30,883 nucleotides of DNA from the NCBI GenBank assembly GCA_002435825.1, contig DIVL01000004.1, forward strand, positions 1 through 30,883, read 5' to 3'. The translations under genes and the position numbers were made by a program. A model generated the notes under the pieces. That model had not been told where the DNA came from and did no database searches. It worked only from the letters and a program-made list of their open reading frames with translations. Each line of letters starts with the position of its first letter. Position 1 is the stretch's first letter. Positions 24,731-30,883 of this stretch are shown piece after piece. Origin of the DNA: Anaerolineaceae bacterium UBA6133 (GTDB lineage: Bacteria; Chloroflexota; Anaerolineae; Anaerolineales; Anaerolineaceae).

Positions 24731-25786
24731 ATGACAAACACCCCACCCTTCCGCCTGACTTCGCTCTCCGCCTGCGCGGGCTGAGCGTCCAAAGTCGACG
24801 CGGAAACGCTGGCGCAGGTTCTGCTGCCAATCAAAGACACCTTCCAGGGTCACGTTTACCCTGATCTTCTCATCGGACTGGATTCCGCTGATGATGCTGC
24901 TGTTTGGCGCCTCGATGACCATCAATCGCTCGTCGCCACCGTCGATTTTTTCACTCCCGTTGTCGACGATCCCTACGACTACGGCGCCATCGCTGCCGCC
25001 AACGCGCTCTCGGATGTTTACTCGATGGGCGGCAAGCCCCTCTTCGCGCTCAATATTTCCGCCCTGCCTGCCACGCTGCCCCTCGAGATCACCCAAGCAA
25101 TCGTGCGCGGTGCTGCCGAAAAAGCTCTTGAAGCCGGCGTTGTCATCGCTGGCGGGCATTCCATCAAGGATGAAGAACCTAAGTTCGGTCTCGTCGCCCT
25201 CGGCATTGTTCAGAACCACCAGTTTCTCACCAAATCCGGCCTGCGCCCTGGCGACCGCCTCTTTCTCTCCAAACCGCTCGGCGCTGGCGTCATCACCACC
25301 GCGCTCAAACGCAGCCTCACTTCCCCTGAAGAACTCGAAGATGCCGTCAACTGGATGAAACGCCTCAACCGCGATGCCGCCCAACTGGCGGTCGATTTCG
25401 CCCTCCACGCCGCCACCGACATCACCGGTTTTGGTTTTCTCGGTCACGCCACTGAGATGGCTGAGGCAAGCGGGGTTGCCCTGCGCATCCACTACCCCAG
25501 CATCCCCCTCATGAAGGCAGCTCAAAAATACGCTTATACCTATACCTTCCCCGGCGGAGCATCGGACAACCAGCTCTACTTCAGCCCCAAGGTCACCGTT
25601 GTCGGCAAGCTTTCCATCAATCTCCAGACCCTGCTCTACGACCCCCAGACCAGCGGTGGGCTGTTAATCGCCGTTCCTGAAGAGAAAGCCGCGGAATTCC
25701 AGGCAGAAGCCGACGCGCGCGCGATCCCCATGTGGCAGATTGGCTCTGTCACCCCAGGTTCAGGCATTACCATCCTTGCGGAATAA
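24731..25786 (+). CDS. selD: Selenide, water dikinase, selenocysteine-containing (SelD)
   Basis: SelD makes selenophosphate from selenide and ATP, the selenium donor for selenocysteine tRNA and selenouridine. Reading from ATG 24731, codon 18 is TGA (24782-24784) inside SACAG-U-ASKVDAETLAQVL, exactly where SelD has its catalytic Cys or Sec. The frame stays open on both sides and continues through LIGLDSADDAAV, the TVDFFTPVVDDPYDYG block, AGGHSIKDEEPKFGL and DPQTSGGLL, all SelD motifs. The full product is 351 residues, the usual length. A caller that stops at TGA would start at the internal ATG 25025 and lose the active site. A Cys at position 15 precedes the Sec. The organism must therefore also have selA/selB/selC elsewhere. 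Confidence 0.93.
24782..24810 (+). promoter_or_regulatory. Sec UGA codon and candidate bacterial SECIS hairpin
   Basis: Directly after the UGA, AGCGTCC (24784-24790) can pair with GG-A-aa-CGCT (24802-24810), leaving an apical loop of about 11 bases with G residues. A hairpin at this position is needed for SelB-dependent insertion. The fold was drawn by hand and alternatives exist, for example GCGTC (24785-24789) with GACGC (24797-24801). Confidence 0.5.
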
Positions 25787-25813
25787 AATCGAATCTAATC
25801 CGGAATAGAGTCA

Positions 25814-25860
25814 CAAAGTGCAAAATTAGAACGGCAAAAACCGCGGCACTTTGCACTTTT
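25814..25860 (+). terminator. Candidate terminator after selD
   Basis: CAAAGTGC (25814-25821) pairs with GCACTTTG (25846-25853), with an inner CGG/CCG pair, followed by CACTTTT. It lies 27 bases after the selD stop. The loop is large, so confidence is moderate. Confidence 0.5.
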
Positions 25861-25920
25861 GTAAGATACTTGGTGCCATGGGATTCAGCCTACCCACTTT
25901 ACCGAATACGTACGCTTGAC

Positions 25921-26069
25921 CTGTAGGGCGAGATTGAGGTGGATCTCAATATAAATGCTTAGTCACCTTTATCCCTCCTCAATCCGCCAATGCATGGTTG
26001 GTGGCGGATTGGAAGCACGAAAGATCCCCCAAACATAGGGTCTGCAGTGCTTCCAATCTCGCCCTACAG
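25921..26069. repeat. Structured palindromic element with 16-bp terminal inverted repeats
   Basis: CTGTAGGGCGAGATTG (25921-25936) is repeated in inverse at 26054-26069. Inside are further inverted repeats: AATCCGCCA (25981-25989) with TGGCGGATT (26002-26010), and ATTGGAAGCAC (26008-26018) with GTGCTTCCAAT (26047-26057). No coding frame is evident. The form fits a small non-autonomous repeat element. No target duplication is obvious. It fills most of the 384-base gap between selD and the maltodextrin operon. Confidence 0.65.
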
Positions 26070-26121
26070 GCACTGTGTCTCGCCTCAAGTTCTAAGCAAC
26101 CAGACAACGAAAATAAAATAT

Positions 26122-26146
26122 GCCGGGTTCCGCACTGGAACCCGGC
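26122..26146 (-). terminator. Terminator of the maltodextrin importer operon
   Basis: A perfect 10-bp stem, GCCGGGTTCC (26122-26131) with GGAACCCGGC (26137-26146), and a 5-base loop. On the minus strand it is followed by ATATTTTATTTT. It lies 25 bases past the malG-like stop. Confidence 0.85.
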
Positions 26147-26170
26147 TGTGAAAACCAATAAAAGAGGGTT

Positions 26171-27046
26171 CTAACCCTTAACAGCTCCCTGGGTGAGACC
26201 GCCGACGATCTGGTCCTGCAGGATCAAATAGATGATCATGATCGGCAGGGCGGCAATCAAGGCGCCGGCGGCAAAGATGCCCCAGTTCTTGGTGTACTGC
26301 CCGGCAGTGAAGATCTGCAGACCCACCATGACGGTCTGCATCTCACGTTGGGTGAGCAGCGTACGCGCGATAATAAACTCGCCGTAGGTCCCGATGAAAC
26401 TCAGAATAGAGATAACAACCAGAATTGGCCGCAGCAAAGGCAAGATCAGTTGCGAAAAGACCTGCCAGTCGGTTGCGCCGTCCACATGAGCCGATTCGTC
26501 GATATCTCTTGGGATAGTATCCATATAGCCCTTCATCAGCCAGATGTTCATACCCATCGCACCGCCGGAATAGACCAGGATCAAGCCAGCATGGGTATTG
26601 AGCCCAAAGGGCGGGAACACATCCCCGATTTGCTTGATGATGGTGAACAGAGCCACAATTGCCAGTAGGTTGGGGAAGCTCTGGATCAGGAGGATGGATT
26701 TGAGCATGCTCTGCCGCCCTCTGAAGCGGAACCTTGAGAAAGCGAAGGCTGCCAGTGTGGTCAGTGAAAGGGTCAGTAAGGTGGAAACTGTCGCAATGAT
26801 CAACGAGTTCTTCAGCCAGGTGAAGAAGGGGAAAATCGGATTCGTCACCAATTGGCGGAAGTTGTCGAAACCCCAGTTATCCGGGATCAGTTTTTGATTT
26901 GCCAGGTCATTGACGGGGTTGATCGAAGCCGAAACGATCCACAATACCGGGAAGATACTGAAGAGGATCAAGACAGCGGCCAGAGCCCAGCGCCAGACCA
27001 AACCGATGGTTCGACTACGTTTGCCGGATAATGGTTGTTTAGACAT
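26171..27046 (-). CDS. malG: Maltodextrin ABC importer permease, MalG-like
   Basis: A 291-residue CUT1 permease with six membrane helices. The EAA loop is near DIDESAHVDGATDWQVFSQL, and the C-terminus GGLTQGAVKG matches the NGLTAGGVKG ending of Escherichia coli MalG. The start is the ATG at about 27046 (MSKQPLSG), with GGAGG upstream inside the end of malF; a frame extension of 20 residues upstream lies within malF and is not credible. It overlaps malF by eight bases. With the MalF-like partner it forms the translocation pore; the shared ATPase is not in this window. Confidence 0.88.
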   Translation of the reverse strand: MSKQPLSGKRSRTIGLVWRWALAAVLILFSIFPVLWIVSASINPVNDLANQKLIPDNWGFDNFRQLVTNPIFPFFTWLKNSLIIATVSTLLTLSLTTLAAFAFSRFRFRGRQSMLKSILLIQSFPNLLAIVALFTIIKQIGDVFPPFGLNTHAGLILVYSGGAMGMNIWLMKGYMDTIPRDIDESAHVDGATDWQVFSQLILPLLRPILVVISILSFIGTYGEFIIARTLLTQREMQTVMVGLQIFTAGQYTKNWGIFAAGALIAALPIMIIYLILQDQIVGGLTQGAVKG

Positions 27047-28643
27047 TTTCGCCAACCTCCTCCCACATATTTGTGAATCTGAATTGCAGCAAAGACATGA
27101 CCGCAATCAGCAAGAACAAGATCAGCGAAATCGCTGAAGCATAGCCGTATTGCACGCCGCGCCCACTGGCGAATGCCAGGTTGTAGACGTAGCTGATGAT
27201 GATGTCGGTGTAACCAGCCTGGGTTGTCGCAGTCGGTATTGGCGGTCCGCCGTTGATGAAAGCGTAAATCAGGTTGAAGTTGTTGAAGTTGAAGATGAAG
27301 GAAGAAATCATCAGAGGACCGACACTTACGAGAAGAAGCGGGAGGGTAATGCTCCTGAAACGCTGCCACCCACTTGCGCCGTCGATTTCTGCTGCTTCAT
27401 AAATATCACCTGGGATGGATTGCAAAGCGCCGCTTGTAACCAACATCCAGTACGGGTAACCCAACCAGGTGTTCACGACAAGCAAGGCGATACGCGCTAA
27501 CCAGGGCTGGGTGAACCAGCGGGGCGAAATGTTGAAGACGCTCTCGAGTATGCGATTAATGACACCCAAATCAGGGTTGAACATACCTCGCCAAATCAAG
27601 ATGGTGATCAGGCTGGGGATGGTGTAGGGGATCAGCAAAAGAGACCGTAATATTTTCTTGCCCTTGAACTTGGGATCGCCGTAAATAATCGAAATCAGCA
27701 AGCCCACGGAGAATGTCAGCAAGAGGCTGAAGGTGGCAAAGAGAAAGTTCCAAATAACGATTGTCACCAAAGGTCCGCGCAAACCGGGACTGTTGACGAA
27801 CTGGACAAAGTTCTTCGTGCCTACAAGGGCAGTGTAACCAGGGATCAGCCGCTCGCCATTTTTTGCCGTATACGTACCTTCTTGATCGAAATATTGCGTG
27901 CCCGTGGTTGCATGGGTAAAGGTGTTGGTTTCAGGGTCATAGGCATAGAGAGGCAGAAGCTCCGCGGCCTCCGAAGGCGACCGCACCTGGATCGTGTTTT
28001 CGGGATCGCCAAATTTGATATTGGTCAGGTTCTTGTCTGTAGCCGCAAGGATGCGATTGAGGCGGGTGTAACCCTCAATCGTGACCGGGGCTCCCTCCTC
28101 ATCCAGCTCGCCAATCCCATTTTCTCCACTAACAAGCGGAATCTCTGCATCGCCTTCCAGGTCCACCTGGGTAACCAGCGTGGTGTTGCCATCCGCGTCT
28201 TTGAGCCAGAGCAAATATTCATTTTCCGGTGAACGGTAAGCGATCCATTGATAAGCTTTACCGGTTTCGGGCAAATAGGTTTGCGCCTGGATCTGTCCGA
28301 TAGCCTGCGTTTGAGAGATCAGGTGACCATCGCCATAGTTGGTGAAAGCATTGTAAATCGTATAAACAATCGGAAATATTGAAAAAAGAAGCCAGGCTGA
28401 GAGACCAATTGCCATCCATTTGAACATATGGGCTTTTGGGATCAGGAAGGCCACGCTGATCATGATGATGATGAGAACAAAACAAATTCCCAGTGGGGTA
28501 TAGCCAAGACTAAAGAGTTTAAACGCAAAAAAGCCCAGGGCGATATCCACAACGAGAACAATCAGATAGGTAAGCAAATTACCAGCACCCAGGATGGTTT
28601 TTTTGACAAATTCACCTTTTAATGGCGTCGGATTTGCGTCCAT
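27039..28643 (-). CDS. malF: Maltodextrin ABC importer permease, MalF-like
   Basis: A 534-residue permease close in build to true MalF (514 residues in Escherichia coli). Three N-terminal hydrophobic segments (about 15-100) precede a soluble insertion of some 180 residues (about 105-285), equivalent to the periplasmic P2 loop that contacts the binding protein. The C-terminal half contains NPDLGVINRIL, VVNTWLGYPYWMLV, the EAA loop DIYEAAEIDGASGWQRF and GYTDIIISYVYNLAF, all recognisable MalF blocks. Start is ATG 28643; a GTG one codon upstream has slightly better spacing from AAGGAG and cannot be excluded. It follows the binding-protein gene after a stem-loop. Confidence 0.88.
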   Translation of the reverse strand: MDANPTPLKGEFVKKTILGAGNLLTYLIVLVVDIALGFFAFKLFSLGYTPLGICFVLIIIMISVAFLIPKAHMFKWMAIGLSAWLLFSIFPIVYTIYNAFTNYGDGHLISQTQAIGQIQAQTYLPETGKAYQWIAYRSPENEYLLWLKDADGNTTLVTQVDLEGDAEIPLVSGENGIGELDEEGAPVTIEGYTRLNRILAATDKNLTNIKFGDPENTIQVRSPSEAAELLPLYAYDPETNTFTHATTGTQYFDQEGTYTAKNGERLIPGYTALVGTKNFVQFVNSPGLRGPLVTIVIWNFLFATFSLLLTFSVGLLISIIYGDPKFKGKKILRSLLLIPYTIPSLITILIWRGMFNPDLGVINRILESVFNISPRWFTQPWLARIALLVVNTWLGYPYWMLVTSGALQSIPGDIYEAAEIDGASGWQRFRSITLPLLLVSVGPLMISSFIFNFNNFNLIYAFINGGPPIPTATTQAGYTDIIISYVYNLAFASGRGVQYGYASAISLILFLLIAVMSLLQFRFTNMWEEVGENV

Positions 28644-28672
28644 CACATGATTCTCCTTTCCCTGTTGAAAAA

Positions 28673-28698
28673 AGGAGGCTTGCTAATGCAAGCCTCCT
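28673..28698 (-). promoter_or_regulatory. Intercistronic stem-loop between malE-like and malF-like genes
   Basis: A perfect 11-bp stem, AGGAGGCTTGC (28673-28683) with GCAAGCCTCCT (28688-28698), and a TAAT loop, 13 bases after the binding-protein stop. Its minus-strand 3' side is A-rich rather than T-rich, so it is more likely a stabiliser or attenuator than a full terminator. It corresponds to the stem-loops at 4713-4741 and 17115-17147. Confidence 0.7.
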
Positions 28699-28711
28699 GA
28701 CAGACTAAATC

Positions 28712-30208
28712 TTAGGGCAGTTGAATGTCCAGGATATGGGTTTCGGGGTCGTAAACGAAGGTAACTTCGCCATCGGCAGCGACTGTGAAGAGGATATTGT
28801 CACCACCAGCGACGCCATCAACACCATAGTTGGTGTCCCAGCCGCCATCATGGGCAACTTTGACTTCGTAATCGCCAGCAGGGATTGTGAAGGTCGCAGT
28901 GTAGAGACCGTCATCACCAAGGGTCATAACGGTATCGGCGCACGCAGGATTCCATTCGCAATCAAAGCCGGCAGCTTTTTGCCATGAACCAGGCAGGTTG
29001 ATCATGCCGGTGGTATCCAAACCGATAGCGGCAACGATAGCTTCCTGTGCAAATGTGTAAGCTTCGGCAGGGGTTTTGGAACCGTCGAAAATGAAGGTGA
29101 GGGCATTGCCCCAGTCACCCCAGACCTTACCCATCGCGGGGATGGCAGGCATTGGGACGGCATTTTCACCAGCTTCGGCGATACCCTTCAGATAAGGATC
29201 GTCGATCATTGCAGCTGCAGGCAGGTAAGCTGAACCACGGGGGTCAGCTTCGTAGAGAGCCAGCATGGCTTCTTCAGTCGCAACAAATTCGGTCAGGAAA
29301 GTCTGCGCAAGCTGAACATTCTCGGACATGGAATTTACCGCAAAGCCCTGAACACCGAGGAAGGGATAACCGCCATCGGGGAATTTGGCGATGCCAAAGT
29401 TCAAACCGGAGGCTTTGAGGTTATTGATTTCCCATGGTCCGTTCATGAAGAAGGCAACATCGCCGTTCAGGAACATGGATTTGGCGGTGGTATTGTCGAG
29501 GTTGTCAGACAGGATACCGTCATTCTTCCACTTCAGCGCCATTTCGCCGAATGCAATCATGCCTTCAGAACCGACACCGACATCGGTGGGGTTATAGTCG
29601 CCGTTTTCGTCAACGCCGAAAATGTAACCACCCTGAGAGGTCATCCAGGGATAGGCGTCGTAGGAGGTGCCAGCTAAAACGATACCGTATTGGATGTCAC
29701 CAGCTTCGATGAGAGTCTTGGAGAGGTCATAGACGCCCTGCCAAGTGGTGGGGACTTCTTCGACCAGGTCGGCATTGTAGAAAAAGCCGAGGTTCTCACG
29801 GGCATAGGGCATGCCAAAGAGCTTGCCTTCATAGGAAAAAGCTTTCAGGGATTCGGGGTCGAATTCAGCCGCTTTTGCACCCAGATCGAGTTCAGCGATA
29901 AGGCCGGATTCGGTCAGGGCAGGCAGCTGGTCGTGAGCCAGAACGATGATGTCCGGACCTTCGCCAGCGGGCGCGGCCACGAGGAATTGATCGCGGATGC
30001 CTGAGATGTTCTCAACAACCACTGCCACGTTGTATTCTGCCTGGAACTGGGCGCCGAGTTCACTCAGAACTGGAGCGCGCTGTTCGTCAGCCCAAATACG
30101 CAGGGTGGCAACTGGTTCTTCCACGGGAGCCTCAGTTGAAGTGCCGCAGGCACCGAGCAACAGAGTCGCAATCAATGCGATTGCAATCAAAATATAGCTT
30201 TTCTTCAT
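28712..30208 (-). CDS. malE: Maltodextrin-binding lipoprotein MalE-like with C-terminal X25-like domain
   Basis: A 498-residue binding lipoprotein: signal peptide with lipobox LGAC (Cys21), then a MalE-type solute-binding domain (about 34-400) with blocks such as FFMNGPWEINNLKASG and PFLGVQGFAVN. Residues about 401-498 are an additional beta-rich domain starting INLPGSWQKAAGFDCEWNPA and including GDYEVKVAHDGGWDTNYG and VTFVYDPETH. That pattern matches the X25 modules found in amylopullulanases and related starch enzymes. Two cysteines (about 407 and 413) could form a disulfide. Ordinary MalE proteins end near 400 residues, so this is a fusion. ATG at 30208 follows AAAAGGAG. The extra domain may help hold starch or glucan at the cell surface; that is inference. 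Confidence 0.85.
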   Translation of the reverse strand: MKKSYILIAIALIATLLLGACGTSTEAPVEEPVATLRIWADEQRAPVLSELGAQFQAEYNVAVVVENISGIRDQFLVAAPAGEGPDIIVLAHDQLPALTESGLIAELDLGAKAAEFDPESLKAFSYEGKLFGMPYARENLGFFYNADLVEEVPTTWQGVYDLSKTLIEAGDIQYGIVLAGTSYDAYPWMTSQGGYIFGVDENGDYNPTDVGVGSEGMIAFGEMALKWKNDGILSDNLDNTTAKSMFLNGDVAFFMNGPWEINNLKASGLNFGIAKFPDGGYPFLGVQGFAVNSMSENVQLAQTFLTEFVATEEAMLALYEADPRGSAYLPAAAMIDDPYLKGIAEAGENAVPMPAIPAMGKVWGDWGNALTFIFDGSKTPAEAYTFAQEAIVAAIGLDTTGMINLPGSWQKAAGFDCEWNPACADTVMTLGDDGLYTATFTIPAGDYEVKVAHDGGWDTNYGVDGVAGGDNILFTVAADGEVTFVYDPETHILDIQLP

Positions 30209-30245
30209 TTCTTTCTCCTTTTGAATTGAAACGATAGAACTTGTT

Positions 30246-30259
30246 TGGCATTATTGCCA
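30246..30259. promoter_or_regulatory. Possible operator upstream of malE-like gene
   Basis: TGGCA (30246-30250) and TGCCA (30255-30259) form an inverted repeat around TTAT, about 40 bases before the malE-like start. It could be an operator or a short hairpin in the leader. I cannot assign a regulator. Confidence 0.25.
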
Positions 30260-30298
30260 TGGTTTTGATATTCCATCCTGAGCCCCTGCCTGGTAAGG

Positions 30299-30751
30299 TT
30301 AACCTGTAATCGGTTCCGCCCCGTCAGGGGTCAGGGTGTTTTCAATTTCTGAGCTTGCTTTAAGGTAATCTTCAAGTTTTGCCTTATCAAGCTTGGACAT
30401 TAACCCATCAACTAGCATTTTGTAGTCGGGGTAAACGCGCTTGAACAAATCGCGCCCTGCTTTTGTCAGGGTGAGCCGATAGCTGCGCCGGTCACTTGGG
30501 TCGTTTTCCCGGTTGATCAGGCCATCTTTTTGCATTCCCCTAACGACGCGAGTCGTGTTGCTCTTTGTGCAGAGCAGCAGGTCACTTAACTCAATATAAT
30601 TAATTCCTGGATTCTTCTCAACATGCATGAGTACGTAAAAGCGCGGAATATTCAAATCATAACGAGCGAGAAAGGACTTCTCGTGATTATCGATGTGGAG
30701 AAATATCGACTTGAGCGATTCATATAGCTCGAATTTGGTTTGCTGCATCAT
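30299..30751 (-). CDS. MarR family transcriptional regulator
   Basis: A 150-residue winged helix-turn-helix regulator. The recognition region is IELSDLLLCTKSNTTRVVRGM at about 56-76, and the wing DPSDRRSYRLTLTKAG at about 84-99 is classic MarR. ATG at 30751 or the adjacent ATG at 30748 may be used; no Shine-Dalgarno is visible. It lies 90 bases upstream of the malE-like gene in the same direction and could be co-transcribed with the importer. A palindrome between its promoter and start suggests autoregulation. The ligand is unknown. Confidence 0.88.
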   Translation of the reverse strand: MMQQTKFELYESLKSIFLHIDNHEKSFLARYDLNIPRFYVLMHVEKNPGINYIELSDLLLCTKSNTTRVVRGMQKDGLINRENDPSDRRSYRLTLTKAGRDLFKRVYPDYKMLVDGLMSKLDKAKLEDYLKASSEIENTLTPDGAEPITG

Positions 30752-30765
30752 TGATTAACCCATGA

Positions 30766-30813
30766 GTGTAGTTTACACATCAACTATTTTAACGCTATAA
30801 TTTTTGTTGTCAA
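30766..30813 (-). promoter_or_regulatory. marR-type regulator promoter and operator
   Basis: TTGACA (30808-30813, minus strand), a 16-base spacer and TAAAAT (30786-30791) make a near-consensus promoter. Immediately downstream is GTGTA-GTT-TACAC (30766-30778), a palindrome of the kind bound by MarR dimers and positioned to block transcription of the regulator itself. Confidence 0.65.
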
Positions 30814-30883
30814 GACACTCTCAATAATTATAGGCGATTTTGTCAAAGCTGGGGAAATCGCGCATTGCCTCAATATTAATGTA

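Noticed and set aside
24656..25525. Long minus-strand open frame (289 codons) opposite selD
   Set aside because: It is antisense to clear SelD motifs and has no recognisable domain; a GC-rich third-position artefact.
25025..25786. Independent 253-residue SelD starting at the internal ATG 25025
   Set aside because: The upstream frame encodes the conserved SelD N-terminus including the Sec/Cys loop, interrupted only by one TGA at the catalytic position, so the gene starts at 24731.
25787..26170. tRNA (including tRNA-Sec) in the gap after selD
   Set aside because: The hairpins there do not form a cloverleaf and no TΨC-like or CCA end is seen; they are better explained as a terminator and a palindromic repeat.

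Overview
The window looks like chromosomal DNA from a carbohydrate-fermenting member of the Chloroflexota, most likely class Anaerolineae. This is an inference from the protein style: lipoprotein binding proteins with LGAC/LAAC lipoboxes and Ala/Pro/Glu-rich linkers, many ABC sugar and nucleoside importers, a selenocysteine-type SelD, and no marker gene such as rRNA. Nearly all genes lie on the minus strand. Plus-strand exceptions are a DUF559 gene, a PIG-L deacetylase, an MFS transporter and selD.

Layout. 1-800: a DUF559 nuclease-like gene bracketed by inverted GC-rich palindromes, then a strong terminator. 819-6004 (minus): a complete BMP-type nucleoside ABC importer (lipoprotein, double ATPase, two permeases). 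6234-7079 (plus): a PIG-L deacetylase. 7148-10639 (minus): a SAM hydroxide adenosyltransferase, a fused ECF ATPase, a 40-codon ORF that resembles only the first part of an ECF S-component, and EcfT. 10873-14646 (minus): trehalose synthase, a 37-codon translationally coupled ORF, and amylosucrase. 14833-19663 (minus): an AglEFG-like alpha-glucoside importer with its LacI regulator. 19845-21167 (plus): an MFS transporter. 21268-24096 (minus): an ArsR regulator and a four-module CoA-disulfide reductase/rhodanese/TusA/DsrE2 fusion. 24296-24604 (minus): a lipoprotein resembling a cytochrome c that has lost its heme-binding cysteines. 24731-25786 (plus): selD read through an in-frame UGA. 25921-26069: a structured palindromic repeat. 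26171-30208 (minus): a MalEFG-like maltodextrin importer whose binding protein carries an extra C-terminal X25-like starch-enzyme domain. 30299-30751 (minus): a MarR regulator.

How it works together. The centre and right are an alpha-glucan/alpha-glucoside utilisation region. Two CUT1 importers bring in maltodextrins and disaccharides. Amylosucrase can convert sucrose to glucan plus fructose, and trehalose synthase interconverts maltose and trehalose. Neither importer has its ATPase here, so a shared MsmK/MalK-type ATPase elsewhere is expected. The left part concerns nucleosides: BMP importer uptake, and adenosine release by the SAM hydroxide adenosyltransferase. The selD/CoA-disulfide reductase neighbourhood points to persulfide and selenium chemistry.

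A recurring feature is a perfect 11-12 bp stem-loop after each of the three binding-protein genes, before the next transporter gene, a layout that usually allows higher expression of the binding protein. Two small ORFs (8074-8196, 12816-12929) and the selenocysteine start of selD would be missed by standard gene calling.
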